Numbered from the stretch's first letter, positions 1 to 11,119 are shown. The stretch: 64,000 nt of DNA from Agapanthus africanus (GCA_030015575.1 CM057338.1:631214189-631278188); one strand, 5' to 3'. Numbers and translations are program-made. The notes: a model not told the origin generated them from the letters alone.

Positions 1-837
1 GATATCGTTGCGGAATCAAATGGTTTTAAAATGGAGTGTTTTTTAGGCTTTTCTAGTTTTGCTAAAGGGGTCACTCCCGGTGAAGGGATCGTCGGCCCTT
101 TCCTCGTCGAATGAGGTGCGGGATATATCATATATATCACTGTGCAAAGCAGAAACTATAGAAGCAATCAAAAGACAAACCTGGTGTGTAGCATTTGCCA
201 GTTATTGCTATAGGGGTCACTCCCGATGAAGGAATCATCGGCCCTTTCCTCATCGAATAAGGTGCAGGATATATCATATATACCGCTGTGCAAAGCAAGA
301 ACTGTAGCTACCTGTTTTATTTTTGAAATTCGATTCTACAACATCTTTAGGTTTCTTTTATTTCATTAATCTCATTAATGAAGTCCCATCATTTAAGTTA
401 CCTAAACATCACAGATAAATACGACATACACTTATGCCATCCGCATTTGCCTCGATGTCCCCTCGTGCACCGTTAGGTTAGGTAACTAACGACAGAGCGG
501 GACAGGGCTAGCGCGGGTGTAAAACATAAGTAACGTCTATATAATATATCATATATACTATATACAGTATCTATCACAGAACATATCACATGATCACATC
601 ACAGATATCGCAGCAGAAAATATCATATGAAATATTGGATATACTAGGACGTCCGTGTTTTCAATACGAGCCAGTATAAAACAAGGATTCCACGGTCGTG
701 ATGAATAGCCGAACCCACAGCCCTAGACCCCTACGAGAGCGACAAGCAACCCTACCAATTCTCGAGTTAGGAGACCCGGACTCGACTTCTCGAGTTGGTC
801 TCCCACTGGACTCCAGAACCCAGTTACTTGTGCCATC
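1..837 (-). other. C1 5' leader, distal part
   Basis: Non-coding leader of C1. It carries a doubled module, at about 61-130 and 207-271. Each copy contains ggtcactcccgg, then a tract ending in an ATG-free hairpin-like segment (cctcgtcgaatgagg in copy one). The same pair is found in B, C2 and D. The rest matches the D and C2 leaders. The 63-codon reading frame at 698-889 crosses the C1/A1 junction and is not a gene. Confidence 0.8.
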
Positions 838-1132
838 TGTAAGTCCATGCTACCTCTCCCGGTACTTACGGGCTTGCAGAATTTGGTGAAAAACGATTTT
901 CTAGAGGCGGTAACATGGACTCAAAACCGGATCATTGTTAAACATCTAACTAACAACCTAAATAGGAGTTGTTAACTACTCGGTTAGGGGGTTATACCTT
1001 TCTTTCTTGAACTCCTTCGTCTTCAAGCCTCGATGGTTGTCCGGATCGGCTTCACCTCGTCGTCTCCTTGCGCCGAAGATCAATCCACCTGAAAGCTTCT
1101 ACCTTTGGCTTCTTCTTCGAACTTTGAAGAAA

Positions 1133-1167
1133 CTAGTTCACTCGGTTTGCTAAACCTTGTGAACTAG
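1133..1167 (-). promoter_or_regulatory. Conserved 35-base hairpin in A-family LTRs
   Basis: The arms CTAGTTCAC and GTGAACTAG pair perfectly. Inside them a two-base mismatch is followed by a second perfect stem, GGTTT and AAACC, closing on a three-base loop. The same 35 bases recur in the other A LTRs at 19622-19656, 55457-55491 and 63677-63711. It lies about 300 bases from the LTR end next to the primer site, so probably in the R or U5 part of the RNA. Function unknown; an RNA structure used in 3' end formation, priming or packaging is possible. Confidence 0.6.
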
Positions 1168-1500
1168 AATGAGTAGAGGAATGTTTTGGTGTCTTTTTAT
1201 CTTTAAGGCAATGAGTCTCAACACATGAGAATTGTTTGCCTTGAGGTAGAGAGAGCAAGAGCAAGAGGGAGAGCTTGAGAATGAGAGAGCTCAAGAGAGA
1301 GAAAGCAAATGATAGAATGAACCATACGCATCTCATTATCACCTCTCATAATCCAAAATCCATCATAACAAAAATAGTAATCAAGTATTGTGTAAATGGT
1401 TTAAGTCAAAATGGCTATATCATTTCATGCACTCATTTTGCACAAGAGATCAAGCAAGCAAAAGTCTTTGCCATGAAATGATAGCCATTGTCATCATGAT

Positions 1501-1683
1501 GGTCAACTAGTCCAACCTAGTCAACCGGTCAACAAAGTCAACAAGTCAACAAAGTCAACCCCTCAACAACCTTGTCACTATAATACTTAATTAATATTAT
1601 TGTTAATTACATATCATATTCTCATTAGGGTTGAGCAAAAAGTCAAGAGTCAAGAGTCAACGGTCAACAACCCTAATGAGAAT
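1501..1683 (-). promoter_or_regulatory. W-box-rich segment with a 16-base inverted repeat
   Basis: On the element's sense strand there are about ten TTGAC cores followed by C or T, the WRKY-factor W-box: six in 1501-1560 and four in 1641-1670. The second group sits in the 34-base loop between perfect inverted arms ATTCTCATTAGGGTTG (1618-1633) and CAACCCTAATGAGAAT (1668-1683). Equivalent segments lie in the A1 right LTR (arms 20107-20122 and 20157-20172) and in A2 (arms 55955-55970 and 56012-56027). W-boxes mediate defence and wound responses in plants; that they drive this LTR is inference. Confidence 0.5.
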
Positions 1684-1867
1684 CCTCTGCCTCTGTCTCT
1701 CTGTCAACTGTGCATACACACTCGCATCCGCGTTCCGAGGAACACGATTACAAACGAGATAAAACCAATCCCAAAACGTACACTAGGATCTGGCTTAAAC
1801 CAAAGCCCGCTAGTGTTAACTGTCCGGACACTGTACGTGCATAAGTGCATGGATGTGACCGAACCCT

Positions 1868-1905
1868 GTCGCAAAACCATGCGACCTGTCGCAAAACCAT
1901 GCGAC
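1868..1905. repeat. 20-base hairpin minisatellite in A LTR
   Basis: Two tandem copies of a unit in which GTCGC and GCGAC flank a short A-rich loop. The A1 right LTR has three copies (20357-20414) and A2 has two (56211-56248). The unequal number within one element shows gain or loss by slippage around or after insertion. Confidence 0.8.
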
Positions 1906-2674
1906 CTCTACTCTTTTGCCTAAAGGCGAATAGCTTTCTGTATGGGACTCTAAAGACTCGACACTACGCTGGCAGTGGGTTTAACCACAGACCACAAGCG
2001 GCACTAGCTGTGCGTAACGGTCCCCAGGTAGATGCCGACAAGAAGACTGACGAGGTGAAACCCATCTGAACTCCTACTGAGCCTGAATGTGACAGTCTCC
2101 GTACAGTCCGGTCTGTTCGTCTGATACATCGCATGGCGGGCCTAGGGGGGCGGTAAACGTCAGTCCCCTAATAGCGGTACAAGTCGTGTCGGAGTGAAGC
2201 CCAATACACCCTGAGATAACACTGGAAGCCTACCAGTATATCTCGCTTGCCTTGGCCAGGGACTACTCGTGTAATGGCTCTCCTAGACACAGCGCGATGT
2301 CAACCCCCAATACCCGGAGAGACGAATCCTGTCTAACCGTCACTGCCTCCATGTGCTTCGGGACTGCACCCAAAAACTACCTATTTGCACGACTCCTTTG
2401 AGCCGTGGTAGGGTAGTAATCAAAGTGCAGTGGGAACACACTCGAGGCGAAGTGACAGTGTCAAGTCAGCGGACTAAGCTGTACTCATGTCACCTGGGAA
2501 CTGATAACTGACGATAGGTATAGTACCAACCAACAGTTCCCGACGAGTCCTGTCCAGTGTACTCGTAACCTAACGAGCACCCGCATACTATCTCCAGTAC
2601 GACGTACTGATGGCTGTGGGACAGACCATCTCCCACACTGGGATGAGAAGCGCATACGCTAGTCTACTCCGGAG

Positions 2675-2695
2675 TATCGATGCCCTGTCTCGATA
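2675..2695 (-). promoter_or_regulatory. LTR hairpin shared by A and C families
   Basis: TATCGA and TCGATA flank a nine-base loop. The same stem and nearly the same loop occur in the A2 LTR (57020-57040), the C1 LTR (25003-25023) and, in reverse orientation, the C2 LTR (27008-27028). In A it is preceded by the palindrome TACTCCGGAGTA. Its retention in families whose LTRs otherwise differ suggests constraint. Role unknown. Confidence 0.5.
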
Positions 2696-2985
2696 GTCCT
2701 GTGACTAGGGACCTGCATAAGGATGTGCTTATAGATTACCCAGCCCCCACTAGTGTGACTGCCATCACAACGCTGGTAATCAAGCAAAGATCCTAAGGGC
2801 TCCACTAATGTGTATAGATGATATACTAAAATAAACACATGTACACATTGAAGTAGAAACAAACCAAGTAGCATACTACTATTTTGAGGAAGATTGTATA
2901 TACAAGGTGAATATCCCAAGCTTCCATTAAGTAATATACAAACTAGTATGATACAGTAATGGCCTCTAGGGCATATACACTAACA

Positions 2986-3000
2986 ATCTCCCACTTGCAC
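2986..3000 (-). promoter_or_regulatory. A1 polypurine tract
   Basis: The sense strand reads GTGCAAGTGGGAGAT directly before the 3' LTR. This purine-rich sequence is the usual plus-strand primer of copia elements. The same sequence adjoins the LTRs of A2, B and C2. Confidence 0.85.
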
Positions 3001-6000
3001 TAAGGCCATGTACTGGCATATCGATGACCTATCATCTCGATCAGCCGCTCGAACTGAGTCTGGGGCATGGCCTTGGTGAATGGATCTGCAGTGTTATCTT
3101 CTGAAGCAACCCTCTGAACCTCGATCTCCTGGCGATCCACCATCTCCCTGCTCAGGTGATACCGCCTCAAGATGTGTCTGGATCTCTGATGGGACCTGGG
3201 TTCCTTCGCTAAAGCTATAGCCCCGATGTCGTCGCAATACAGAGGTATTGGATCAACAATGGACGGAACCACCTGAAGTTCTTTCAAGAACTTCCTCATC
3301 CAGACAGCTTCTTTTGCGGCATCAGATGCAGCGATGTATTCTGCTTCCATCGTCGAGTCTGCAACGGTTTCCTGTTTGGAACTCTTCCAACACACCGCCC
3401 CTCCATTGAGGGTAAAGACAAAACCCGACATGGACTTGGAATCATCCTTGTCACTCTGGAAGCTGGAGTCAGCAAAGGCCTCGATCTGGAGGTCTTTTCC
3501 GCCATACACCAAGAACATCTCCTTAGTCCTTCTCAGGTACTTGAGAATGTTCTTTACTTCTATCCAGTGTTTCTCCCCAGGGTTTGACTGATACCGGCTT
3601 ACCACACTCAGTGCATAAGCTACATCCGGTCTGGTACACAACATCGCATACATTATAGAGCCTACCGCAAAAGCGTAGGGTATAATAGACATGCGATCCC
3701 TCTCCAAATCAGTCTTTGGGAGACATCTCTTTAGAGAGGGTGATTCCGTGACAAGCCGGTAGATTACCGCGCTTGGAATCTTCCATACTGAATCTTTTCA
3801 GTATGGTGTCGATGTACCTGGACTGTGAAATTCCTAATATCCTTTTGGATCTATCATGATGGATCCGGATCCCCAGGATGTATGAGGCATCACCCAGGTC
3901 TTTCATGGAGAACCTGTGTGACAAGAAACCCTTGACAGATTGTAGCATAGGAATGTCATTTCCTATTAAGAGAATGTCATCCACGTATAAAACGAGGAAT
4001 ACTACAGTTCTCGCTACAAATCTACTATAGATGCATGGTTCATCTGGATTTTTGATAAAGCCAAATTCCTTGACTGTCTTATCAAAGCAGATGTTCCAAC
4101 TCCGCGATGCCTGCTTTAGTCCATAGATGGACTTAAGCAACTTGCACACCTTTCCGCTGCTCCCACTCTGAATGAAACCCTCTGGTTGGTCCATATAGAC
4201 ACACTCCTCTAAATTTCCATTTAGAAAAGCGGTCTTTACGTCCAATTGCCAGATCTCATAATCGTGGAAGGCAGCAATGGCAAGAAGGATCCGAATGGAT
4301 TTCAGCATAGCCACTGGAGAAAAGGTTTCGTCATAGTCCAAGCAAGGTCTTTGACGGAAACCCTTTGCAACAAGTCTAGCTTTATAGGTCTCAACCTGTC
4401 AATCTACACCAATCTTCCTTTTGAAGATCCACTTGCATCCTACGGGTTTTACCCCGTCTGGAGCAATGTCCAACGTCCATACTTTGTTGGTATACATGGA
4501 CTCCATTTCGGTCCGCATTGCATCCAGCCATTTTACCGAGTCAACTTTCTGAACGGCCTGCTGGAAGCTAGTAGGCTCATCATAATCTATGATGCAATCC
4601 TCTCTATCCCCATCTATGAGAAAACCATAGTATCTCTCGGGCGGATGAGACTGCCTACTACTCCTGCGGAGCGGCGTAGGAATGTCCTGCTCTTTTGAAC
4701 CCTCTGGTTCTACTAAGCTTTCAGTAATAGCTCGTGGTTCTGGAATTTCTTCCAGTTCTATTGCGTTCCCACTTATCTGATTTTCCAAAAATTCAGTTTC
4801 CAAGAAGTGGGCATGATGAGAAACATAAATCTTTTGTTCCTCTTCGCAATAGAAGAAATATCCCTTGGATTTCTTTGGATATCCCACAAACTTGCACTGT
4901 ACTGAGCATGCCTCGAGCTTGTCCGCATGCTGCTTTTTGACAAAAGCTGGACATCCCCATGTCTTAATGTGATTAAGATAGGGTCTCTTCCCACACCACA
5001 TCTCATATGGTGTAGTAGGCACAGTTTTAGTTGGAACTCGGTTCAAAAGGTATGCAGCTGATTCTAGTGCATATCCCCAGAATGATCGCGGTAACTCAGC
5101 GTTACTCATCATGGACCGTACCATATCCAATAGGGTTCGGTTCCGTCTCTCCGATACACCGTTATGTTGTGGAGTGTATGGAGGAGTAAGCTGAGAGAGA
5201 ATTCCGTTCTCTTTTAAATAGTCCAGGAACTCGGCACTCAAGTATTCTCCACCTCGATCCGATCTTAGAATCTTGATACTTTTGCCAGTTTGTTTTTCTA
5301 CTTCATTCTTATATTCCTGGAATTTTCCAAAGGCTTCGGACTTATGTTTCATTAAGAAGACATAACCGTACCTTGAAAATTCATCCGTAAAAGTAATGAA
5401 GTAAGAATAACCGCTTCGCACATATGTAGACATTGGACCGCACACGTCGCTGTGTACGAGTCCCAAGAGCTCGCTCGCCCTTACTCCGTGTCCAGTGAAC
5501 GGAGTCTTCATCATCTTTCCTTTGAGATAGGATTGACAAGTGGCATACGATTGATATTCGAACGGATTCAAATATCCTTCTGTATGTAACTTCGTCAACC
5601 TTCTCTCATTGATGTGACCCAGTCTACAATGCCATAAGAAAGTCTGATTTATTTCCGGAGACTTTCTTTTGTGTGTATTCTGGACATTGAAAATCTGTGG
5701 TTGGTTTAATACGTATATACCATTGCTCAATGTACCTGACCCAATCAGAACTTGATTAAGGTGAATGTTTACAACATTGCTTACAAACGCAAATTCATAA
5801 CCTTCTTTAGAAACCAAAGATACAGAAATGATATTACAAGTTGCGTTGGGTACAAAAAAGCAATTACGCAAAACCAAAACATGTCCATCTGACATTCCCA
5901 GGTGATAGTCCCCCACGGACTCAGCATCCATGCTAGCTCCGTTTGTAACTTTGAGGGTCATGTCACCTGCTTTCAAAAACCTACGGTTTCTCAACGCCTG

Positions 6001-6957
6001 CAAAGAATTACAGATATGAGATCCTGATCCGGTATCCAATACCCAGGAAGTAGAGTTTATTGAAAGACAGTTTTCAATAACATACACACCTGAAGCTGAA
6101 GCCGCAACTTGCTTCCGTTCCTGTGTTTTGGCTTTCCAAGCCCTGCAATCATTCTTCCAGTGTCCCTTCTTATGACAATAGAAGCATTCTTCTTTATCCA
6201 CAAGCTGCCCCGCTTTCTTTGTTGCCTTTGCTTTTGCTTTTCCCTTCGTATCAACTTTACTAACACCGCCCCTTGGTTTGGCGGGGGCTTTCTTCTTCTT
6301 TCCCTTGGCTTTCGCCTTGGACCTAGAAGAGGAAGATCCTCCTACAAACAAAGTGGATGTTTCCCTACCTTTCTGTAGGGTGCCCTCTGCGCTCCTCAGC
6401 AAGTTGAGGAGTTCTGAAAGTTCAACTTCCTTTTCTTGTAAGTTGAAGTTCAGGATAAACTGGGCGTAAGTGGAAGGAAGGGACTGGAGAATCAAGTCCG
6501 TATAGAGCTCATTCTCTAACGTGGTCCCAAGGTCCGCGAGCTCTTCTATGTAGCCAATCATCTTAAGCACGTGTTCCGCTACCGATGATCCGACGGCCAA
6601 CCTTGCCGAAAATAACTTCTTCGACACTTCGTATCTTGCGATACGAGACTGCTCTCCATACAGTTCTTTTGTATGGAGAAATATGGATTCCAGGTCCATA
6701 TTCTCGTGCCTCCTCTGATGTTCGTTGTCCATAGAGGCAAGCACAAGGCACTTGGCCTTCGCACAATCGATTTTCCAGGTCTTACGGATTTCCTTATCCG
6801 CGACGCTGGTTTTGGGACCTGGGACAGGGGGAGCTTTGGTGGTAAGAAGATACCCCAGCTTGTCGTTAGTGATTGCCATCTTGACATTCCTGAGCCAATC
6901 TTTGTAGTTTGGCCCTGTCAGTATGTTTTTATCTAGGAGTAACTTAAGTCCAGTCAT
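3000..6957 (-). pseudogene. A1 gag-pol polyprotein remnant (copia, Angela type)
   Basis: In reading direction: capsid-type Gag from the ATG at 6957; a lysine-rich stretch; a CCHC zinc knuckle (CFYCHKKGHWKNDC, 6186-6145, about residues 258-271); aspartic protease with DTG at about residue 308 (6036); integrase with its His/Cys zinc motif and catalytic core (HSDVCGP, SDRGGEY and the ERRNRT glutamate, about 5650-5140); reverse transcriptase (KTAFLNG at about 4245, YVDDILLIG at about 3985); and RNase H (EAEYIAAS and the HILRR region, 3470-3000). The order PR-INT-RT-RH is diagnostic of Ty1/copia. The start was chosen because it opens directly on a Gag N-terminus shared with A2. The polyprotein is nearly full length and broken at about two places, so it is treated as a fossil. 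Confidence 0.93.
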
Positions 6958-7454
6958 GTCGATTGGTCATTGCAATTAGGAGAGAGAGAAGAAACACTCA
7001 GCACGATGCTCTTGCATGTTTAGAATGGTTTTTAGTTTGTCTAAGCAGGATGGCTCCCACTGTTCCTCGAATCCCTCCTCAAACCAAAAAGGAAGAATTA
7101 GTCAGGATCAATCTCACCGTACAATACTTGCTTAACCGTTCAGCCAGGCTAGTGTCGGTACTTCGAGGGAGGTTTTCCAATGCTTTCGCGAAGTTCCTTA
7201 ATTAAATAACCTCTTTTCCCTATGGGCGTAGCCCCGCTAACACCTTTCTAGACACCTACTTGGTTTATAGCATTGATCGTTAAGTGAGAAATTTCCCGAG
7301 GAGTAGCATATACTCACAGTAGGATCGGGATCCAAATATCATCGCGTGACGAAACTGAAGGAATCCTACCAGAATCATCACACTCCAAATGGTATGCAAC
7401 ACTAGCAAGTTTCAGTTCTTTTGAAACTCCCGATGTGGACTTTTGCCCCATGCT

Positions 7455-7664
7455 CTTATGACCTTGACTTTGGCCAACAAATCATAAGTCACATGTCAAG
7501 TTCTACCCGTCATTCTCCAGGTTAATTTGAGCCCACTCGTACATACCCTTGACTTTGGCCAACAAGGTAGAACGACTGCCCCAAACCAACACATCTATGT
7601 ATGCTGCACATGAATACCCAATAGCTACCAATCACTATGCCTTGACTTTGGCCAACAAACATAG
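7455..7664 (-). promoter_or_regulatory. Triple conserved-loop hairpin module, A1 leader
   Basis: Three short inverted repeats enclose the same loop sequence. Hairpins: 7455-7488 (arms cttatga and tcataag), 7538-7574 (inner arms tacc and ggta, outer cgt and acg) and 7635-7664 (arms ctatg and catag). Each loop is about 18-20 bases and on the sense strand contains TTGTTGGCCAAAGTCAAG. The same three-part layout recurs in A2, B, D and C2 with different stem sequences that still pair. Likely an RNA structure of the genomic transcript; packaging, dimerisation or translation control are possible. Confidence 0.65.
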
Positions 7665-8790
7665 CTTGAATACTATTGACCATTCATGTGAAACGACGGA
7701 GGGCTACGAATGGTTTTGGCGAAACCGTGAACGTAGTGAACTTGATATAATCGATGGAACGAGATAGCTTTCAAAAGGAGTGGTTCATGCTCCGCATTTA
7801 AAAGTTTGGTTTTGAAAAGAACCGAGTGGTTTTTCAAAGTGTTCCAACGACTTTTACTTGGTTTATTTTCTTGCATTAGTTCTTTTAATGCGTGATATTC
7901 TTGCATTAGTTCTTTTAATGCGTCCCATCATTTAAACCTACCATTGCAGAAAACAACCAAAATATGACGTACGCTTATGCCATTCGCATTCGCCACGGGG
8001 CCCCGTCATTACCCGTTAGGTTACTTAACTAACGACAGAGCGGGGGCTGGGCTAGCGTGGCTGTAAAACATAAGCAACGCCTAAATAATATCATATATAG
8101 ATATATTGCAATGATAGTCATTTCAGATCACAGATGACCACATTGGATATACTAGGAATCCGCAACTCGCACGAGCCTGTAACGAAAAGCAGATTACACG
8201 GTCGCGGTGAATAGCCAATACCCCACCCAAGACACCTACGGGTGCGGCAAACTACCCGCCAAGTACCCGAAGCGAAGCAACCTCCCTCAACTCCGTGAGT
8301 AGGCCACTCGGCACTTCGGCATACCCGGTAGTTTGTGCACCCCCTCCATGGGTCTATCATAGGAGCAAAAACAGTAAAAAGAAATTATACAATGACGGCT
8401 ACAACCCCGACCCGGTTGTGCGGCCATACAAATAAATATTACATCAATTTACAAATTTACATGAATTGAAAGAAAAGAAAACTCTCGTCTTACAACCCCC
8501 GGCTATTCACCCGCGACAATCCAATGAATTCATATACACATTCCAATGACATTACAGATCACAGATTTGTATAACCCCCACTAATCGACATAAAGCGATT
8601 AGCAGACGTTCAATACAAATATCACATCACAGATAAAAACCCGTCAGCTTAAGTCTTTAGAAGTTCGATCAAAAATACGGATTTTTAGGCCCCAAACACA
8701 AAATTTTTGTTCTGGAAAATCTGGGCTGAAAAGACATATTTCAAAAATCCCAAAACAACCCCAGAAATACACTGCACAAAGTTTGGACCT

Positions 8791-8839
8791 CGGCCGAGTC
8801 AACTCGGCCGTGGAACCGCGGCGGGAGCGTGCTCCCGCC
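8791..8839 (-). promoter_or_regulatory. Twin GC-rich hairpins near the A1 primer-site end of the leader
   Basis: The first hairpin has arms CGGCCGAGT (8791-8799) and ACTCGGCCG (8802-8810). The second has arms GGCGGGAGC (8820-8828) and GCTCCCGCC (8831-8839). Both pair perfectly with two-base loops on paper. In A2 the second hairpin is at 63150-63169 with arms GGCAATAGC and GCTATTGCC. The three middle base pairs therefore differ but pairing is kept. The B insertion lies 27 bases beyond. Confidence 0.65.
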
Positions 8840-8866
8840 GCATTTCCGCGGCTCTTTGATCGGTTC

Positions 8867-11119
8867 TGTAAGTGCACGGCGGCGCCCCGGCCGTCAATCC
8901 GACGGCCAAATGCGGAAGCGGTGATAAACTTAAATTTTCTTGAACTGGCAAACCGCCGCGCATTAATACCCGGATCGAACCATTAATTAGTCCTAGCTAT
9001 CTACAAGAAGGGGAAGAGAGATATACCGACAGATCCGAGTCCTCCGGTCTTCTCGTCGTCGTCCCGATCTCCTGCGGAATGTCCCGTCTCCTCCTCGTCG
9101 CCGGAAGTGCACCACATCGCCTACTTCTTTTAGGGGCTCCCACCTCAATGCCGAGGCAACTCGGGCACGAAGCTGGCTAGTCGACGTGCCCAAGATTTGC
9201 TGTAGAATATCTAGAGAAGAAGTCTCATTTGGGGTTGTAGGAATTGCCTTTTGTGGAGGAATTGAACTTGGGGCCTTTTGGATTGAACTTGTGGGAATTT
9301 TGCAACATGAAATGAAGCAAAATCCCACACCAAGAATTTGGGACAGCCCACTAAAGGGGGAGGCCGGCCATGACAATGTAGGAGGGGTGAATATGAGAGA
9401 GTGACCAAAAAGAATCATGCAAGAGAGAGAGAGAGAGGAGGGTTATCATATGAAAAGAAATGATCACAAAGAAAAGTCCTCACTCAACAACCATACCCTA
9501 AAGTCCTCACTCAACAACCATACCCCTCAACATCATCAACAATCATGACTTTAAAAGTCAAGCCATGATGGATTCAAAACAAGTCAATGATGGTGAAGTC
9601 ATCATGAAGCAATAAGATGCAAAGAACCCCCTCCACAAACACTTATTTGCAACAATGCAAATAAGCCCTCCTCCACCAAACTTCGGCCAATGAACGATAC
9701 AAAGGAAATTGGCCGAAACGGAAAGCAAACTGGCAACTCCAGAAAACTGGTCCCGTAATAAATTACAGGAAAACCCCGATACTGTGCATACACACCCGCA
9801 TTTGTATTCCGACCGAAATACAAATGCAATGAGACAAAATCTACAATGTACTATACTAGGATCCGGCTTAAACCAAAGCCGGCTAGTAATATCCGTTCGA
9901 TCCTGATCCGTGCAATACCGCACGTATCTGATCAAGCCCTGCCATATATCCATACGGCCTATAGTACAAACTGTCCGATCCTGATCCGTGCAATACCGCA
10001 CGTATCTGATCGGACCTTGCCATATCTCCATACGGCCTCTACAACCTTTCGCCCGAAAGCTGAGTAACAGAATGTGGGGGACTCTAATGACTCGTCAACA
10101 CCTTGGTTGTGGATTTAACCACTAGCACGTCAGAGGTATAAGCCAATACGTAACGGGCTACGAGGTATTGACTAAAAGGGATGTCTGTGAGCGAACTCAG
10201 CCTGACAACCCTACTGAGCCTGTCAGTGACAATATCCGTACAGTCTGGTCCGTTCGTCTATGAGTATCGCATGGCGGGCCTAGGGGGTTGGTAAAAGTCA
10301 GACCCCCAAAAGCGGTACAAGTCATATCGGAGTGTAGCCCAGAACACCCTGAGATACTACTGGAATACCTACCAGTAAATCTCCTGCCTTGGCCAAGGAC
10401 TTCGTGTAATGGCTCTCCTAGACACAGCACGACCTCACCCCCAATACCGGGAGAGACGAACCCCTGAAGATACGCTCACTGCCTCTATGTGGCTCGGGAC
10501 TGTACCCAACTAAAACCTGTTTGCACGACTCCTTTGAGCCGTGGTAGGGTAGTAATCAAAGTACAGTGGGAACTCACATGAGACAAATGACGATCCCCAG
10601 GTCGATGAACTAACCTGCACACATGTCTCAGGGAACTGCCATCTGACGTCTGGTATATGACCAACTAGCATGTTCCCGGCGAGTCCTGTCCGGTGTACTC
10701 ATAACCCAATGAGCACCTGTATACATCTTAGATGATCCAACTGACACCAGTGGCTTGTGAGACCGGCCACCGCCCCTCGTCGGGGTCTCGACTGTATACA
10801 CTAGTCTACTCTGGAGTATCGATGCCCTGTCTCGAAACTCACACGACTAGGGACCATTTAAGGATATGCTTATAGACCCCAGCTCCCACTTATATGATCG
10901 CCCTCATACTGCTGGTGGTCAAGCAAGAATCTTAGGGGCTCTATCAACGTGTAATAGCAACTTGTCAGGTCACCTAAAACAGTACACGATGATAAAGGTA
11001 AACCAGATAGCATACTATCATCTCGAGTAAGACTGTCCTACCGGGATAGGTCCTCCATCAATCATTGAAATCACGTACCTGTGACCTAATAATTGACTCT
11101 GAGGGCACTATCTCCAACA
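8867..11119 (-). repeat. B 3' LTR (left)
   Basis: 2.25 kb, TGTAAGTGC to CCAACA on the plus strand. It contains an AG microsatellite at about 9421-9442 and a two-copy segment at 9474-9530. A roughly 62-base unit recurs at 9898-9960 and 9976-10038, with an internal CGTGC...GCACG stem. It shares a core with the A and C LTRs between about 10230 and 10860. Confidence 0.92.

Larger units (their letters stand above)
838..2985 (-). repeat. A1 3' LTR (left)
   Basis: About 2.15 kb, bounded TG...CA (TGTAAGTCC to ACTAACA on the plus strand). Notable parts: a long hairpin at 1133-1167; W-box (TTGAC) clusters at 1501-1560 and 1641-1670; a perfect 16-base inverted repeat at 1618-1633 and 1668-1683; a 20-base repeat, twice, at 1868-1905; a hairpin at 2675-2695. 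The short reading frames inside are shadows with copies in the other A LTRs. Confidence 0.93.
6958..8866 (-). other. A1 5' leader, gag-proximal part
   Basis: Long non-coding leader upstream of gag, about 90% like the A2 leader (61309-63368) by eye. It holds the triple hairpin (7455-7664), a direct repeat of about 27 bases around 7868-7920 (attcttgcattag repeated) and two GC-rich perfect hairpins (8791-8839). It stops at B and resumes at 19129. No gene is evident. Confidence 0.85.

Noticed and set aside
9558-10031. 157-codon minus frame, repeated at 17543-18016, looking like a conserved protein
   Set aside because: Its sequence is the translated LTR tandem repeat of B (its repeated peptide mirrors the 62-base unit); present only as LTR copies.
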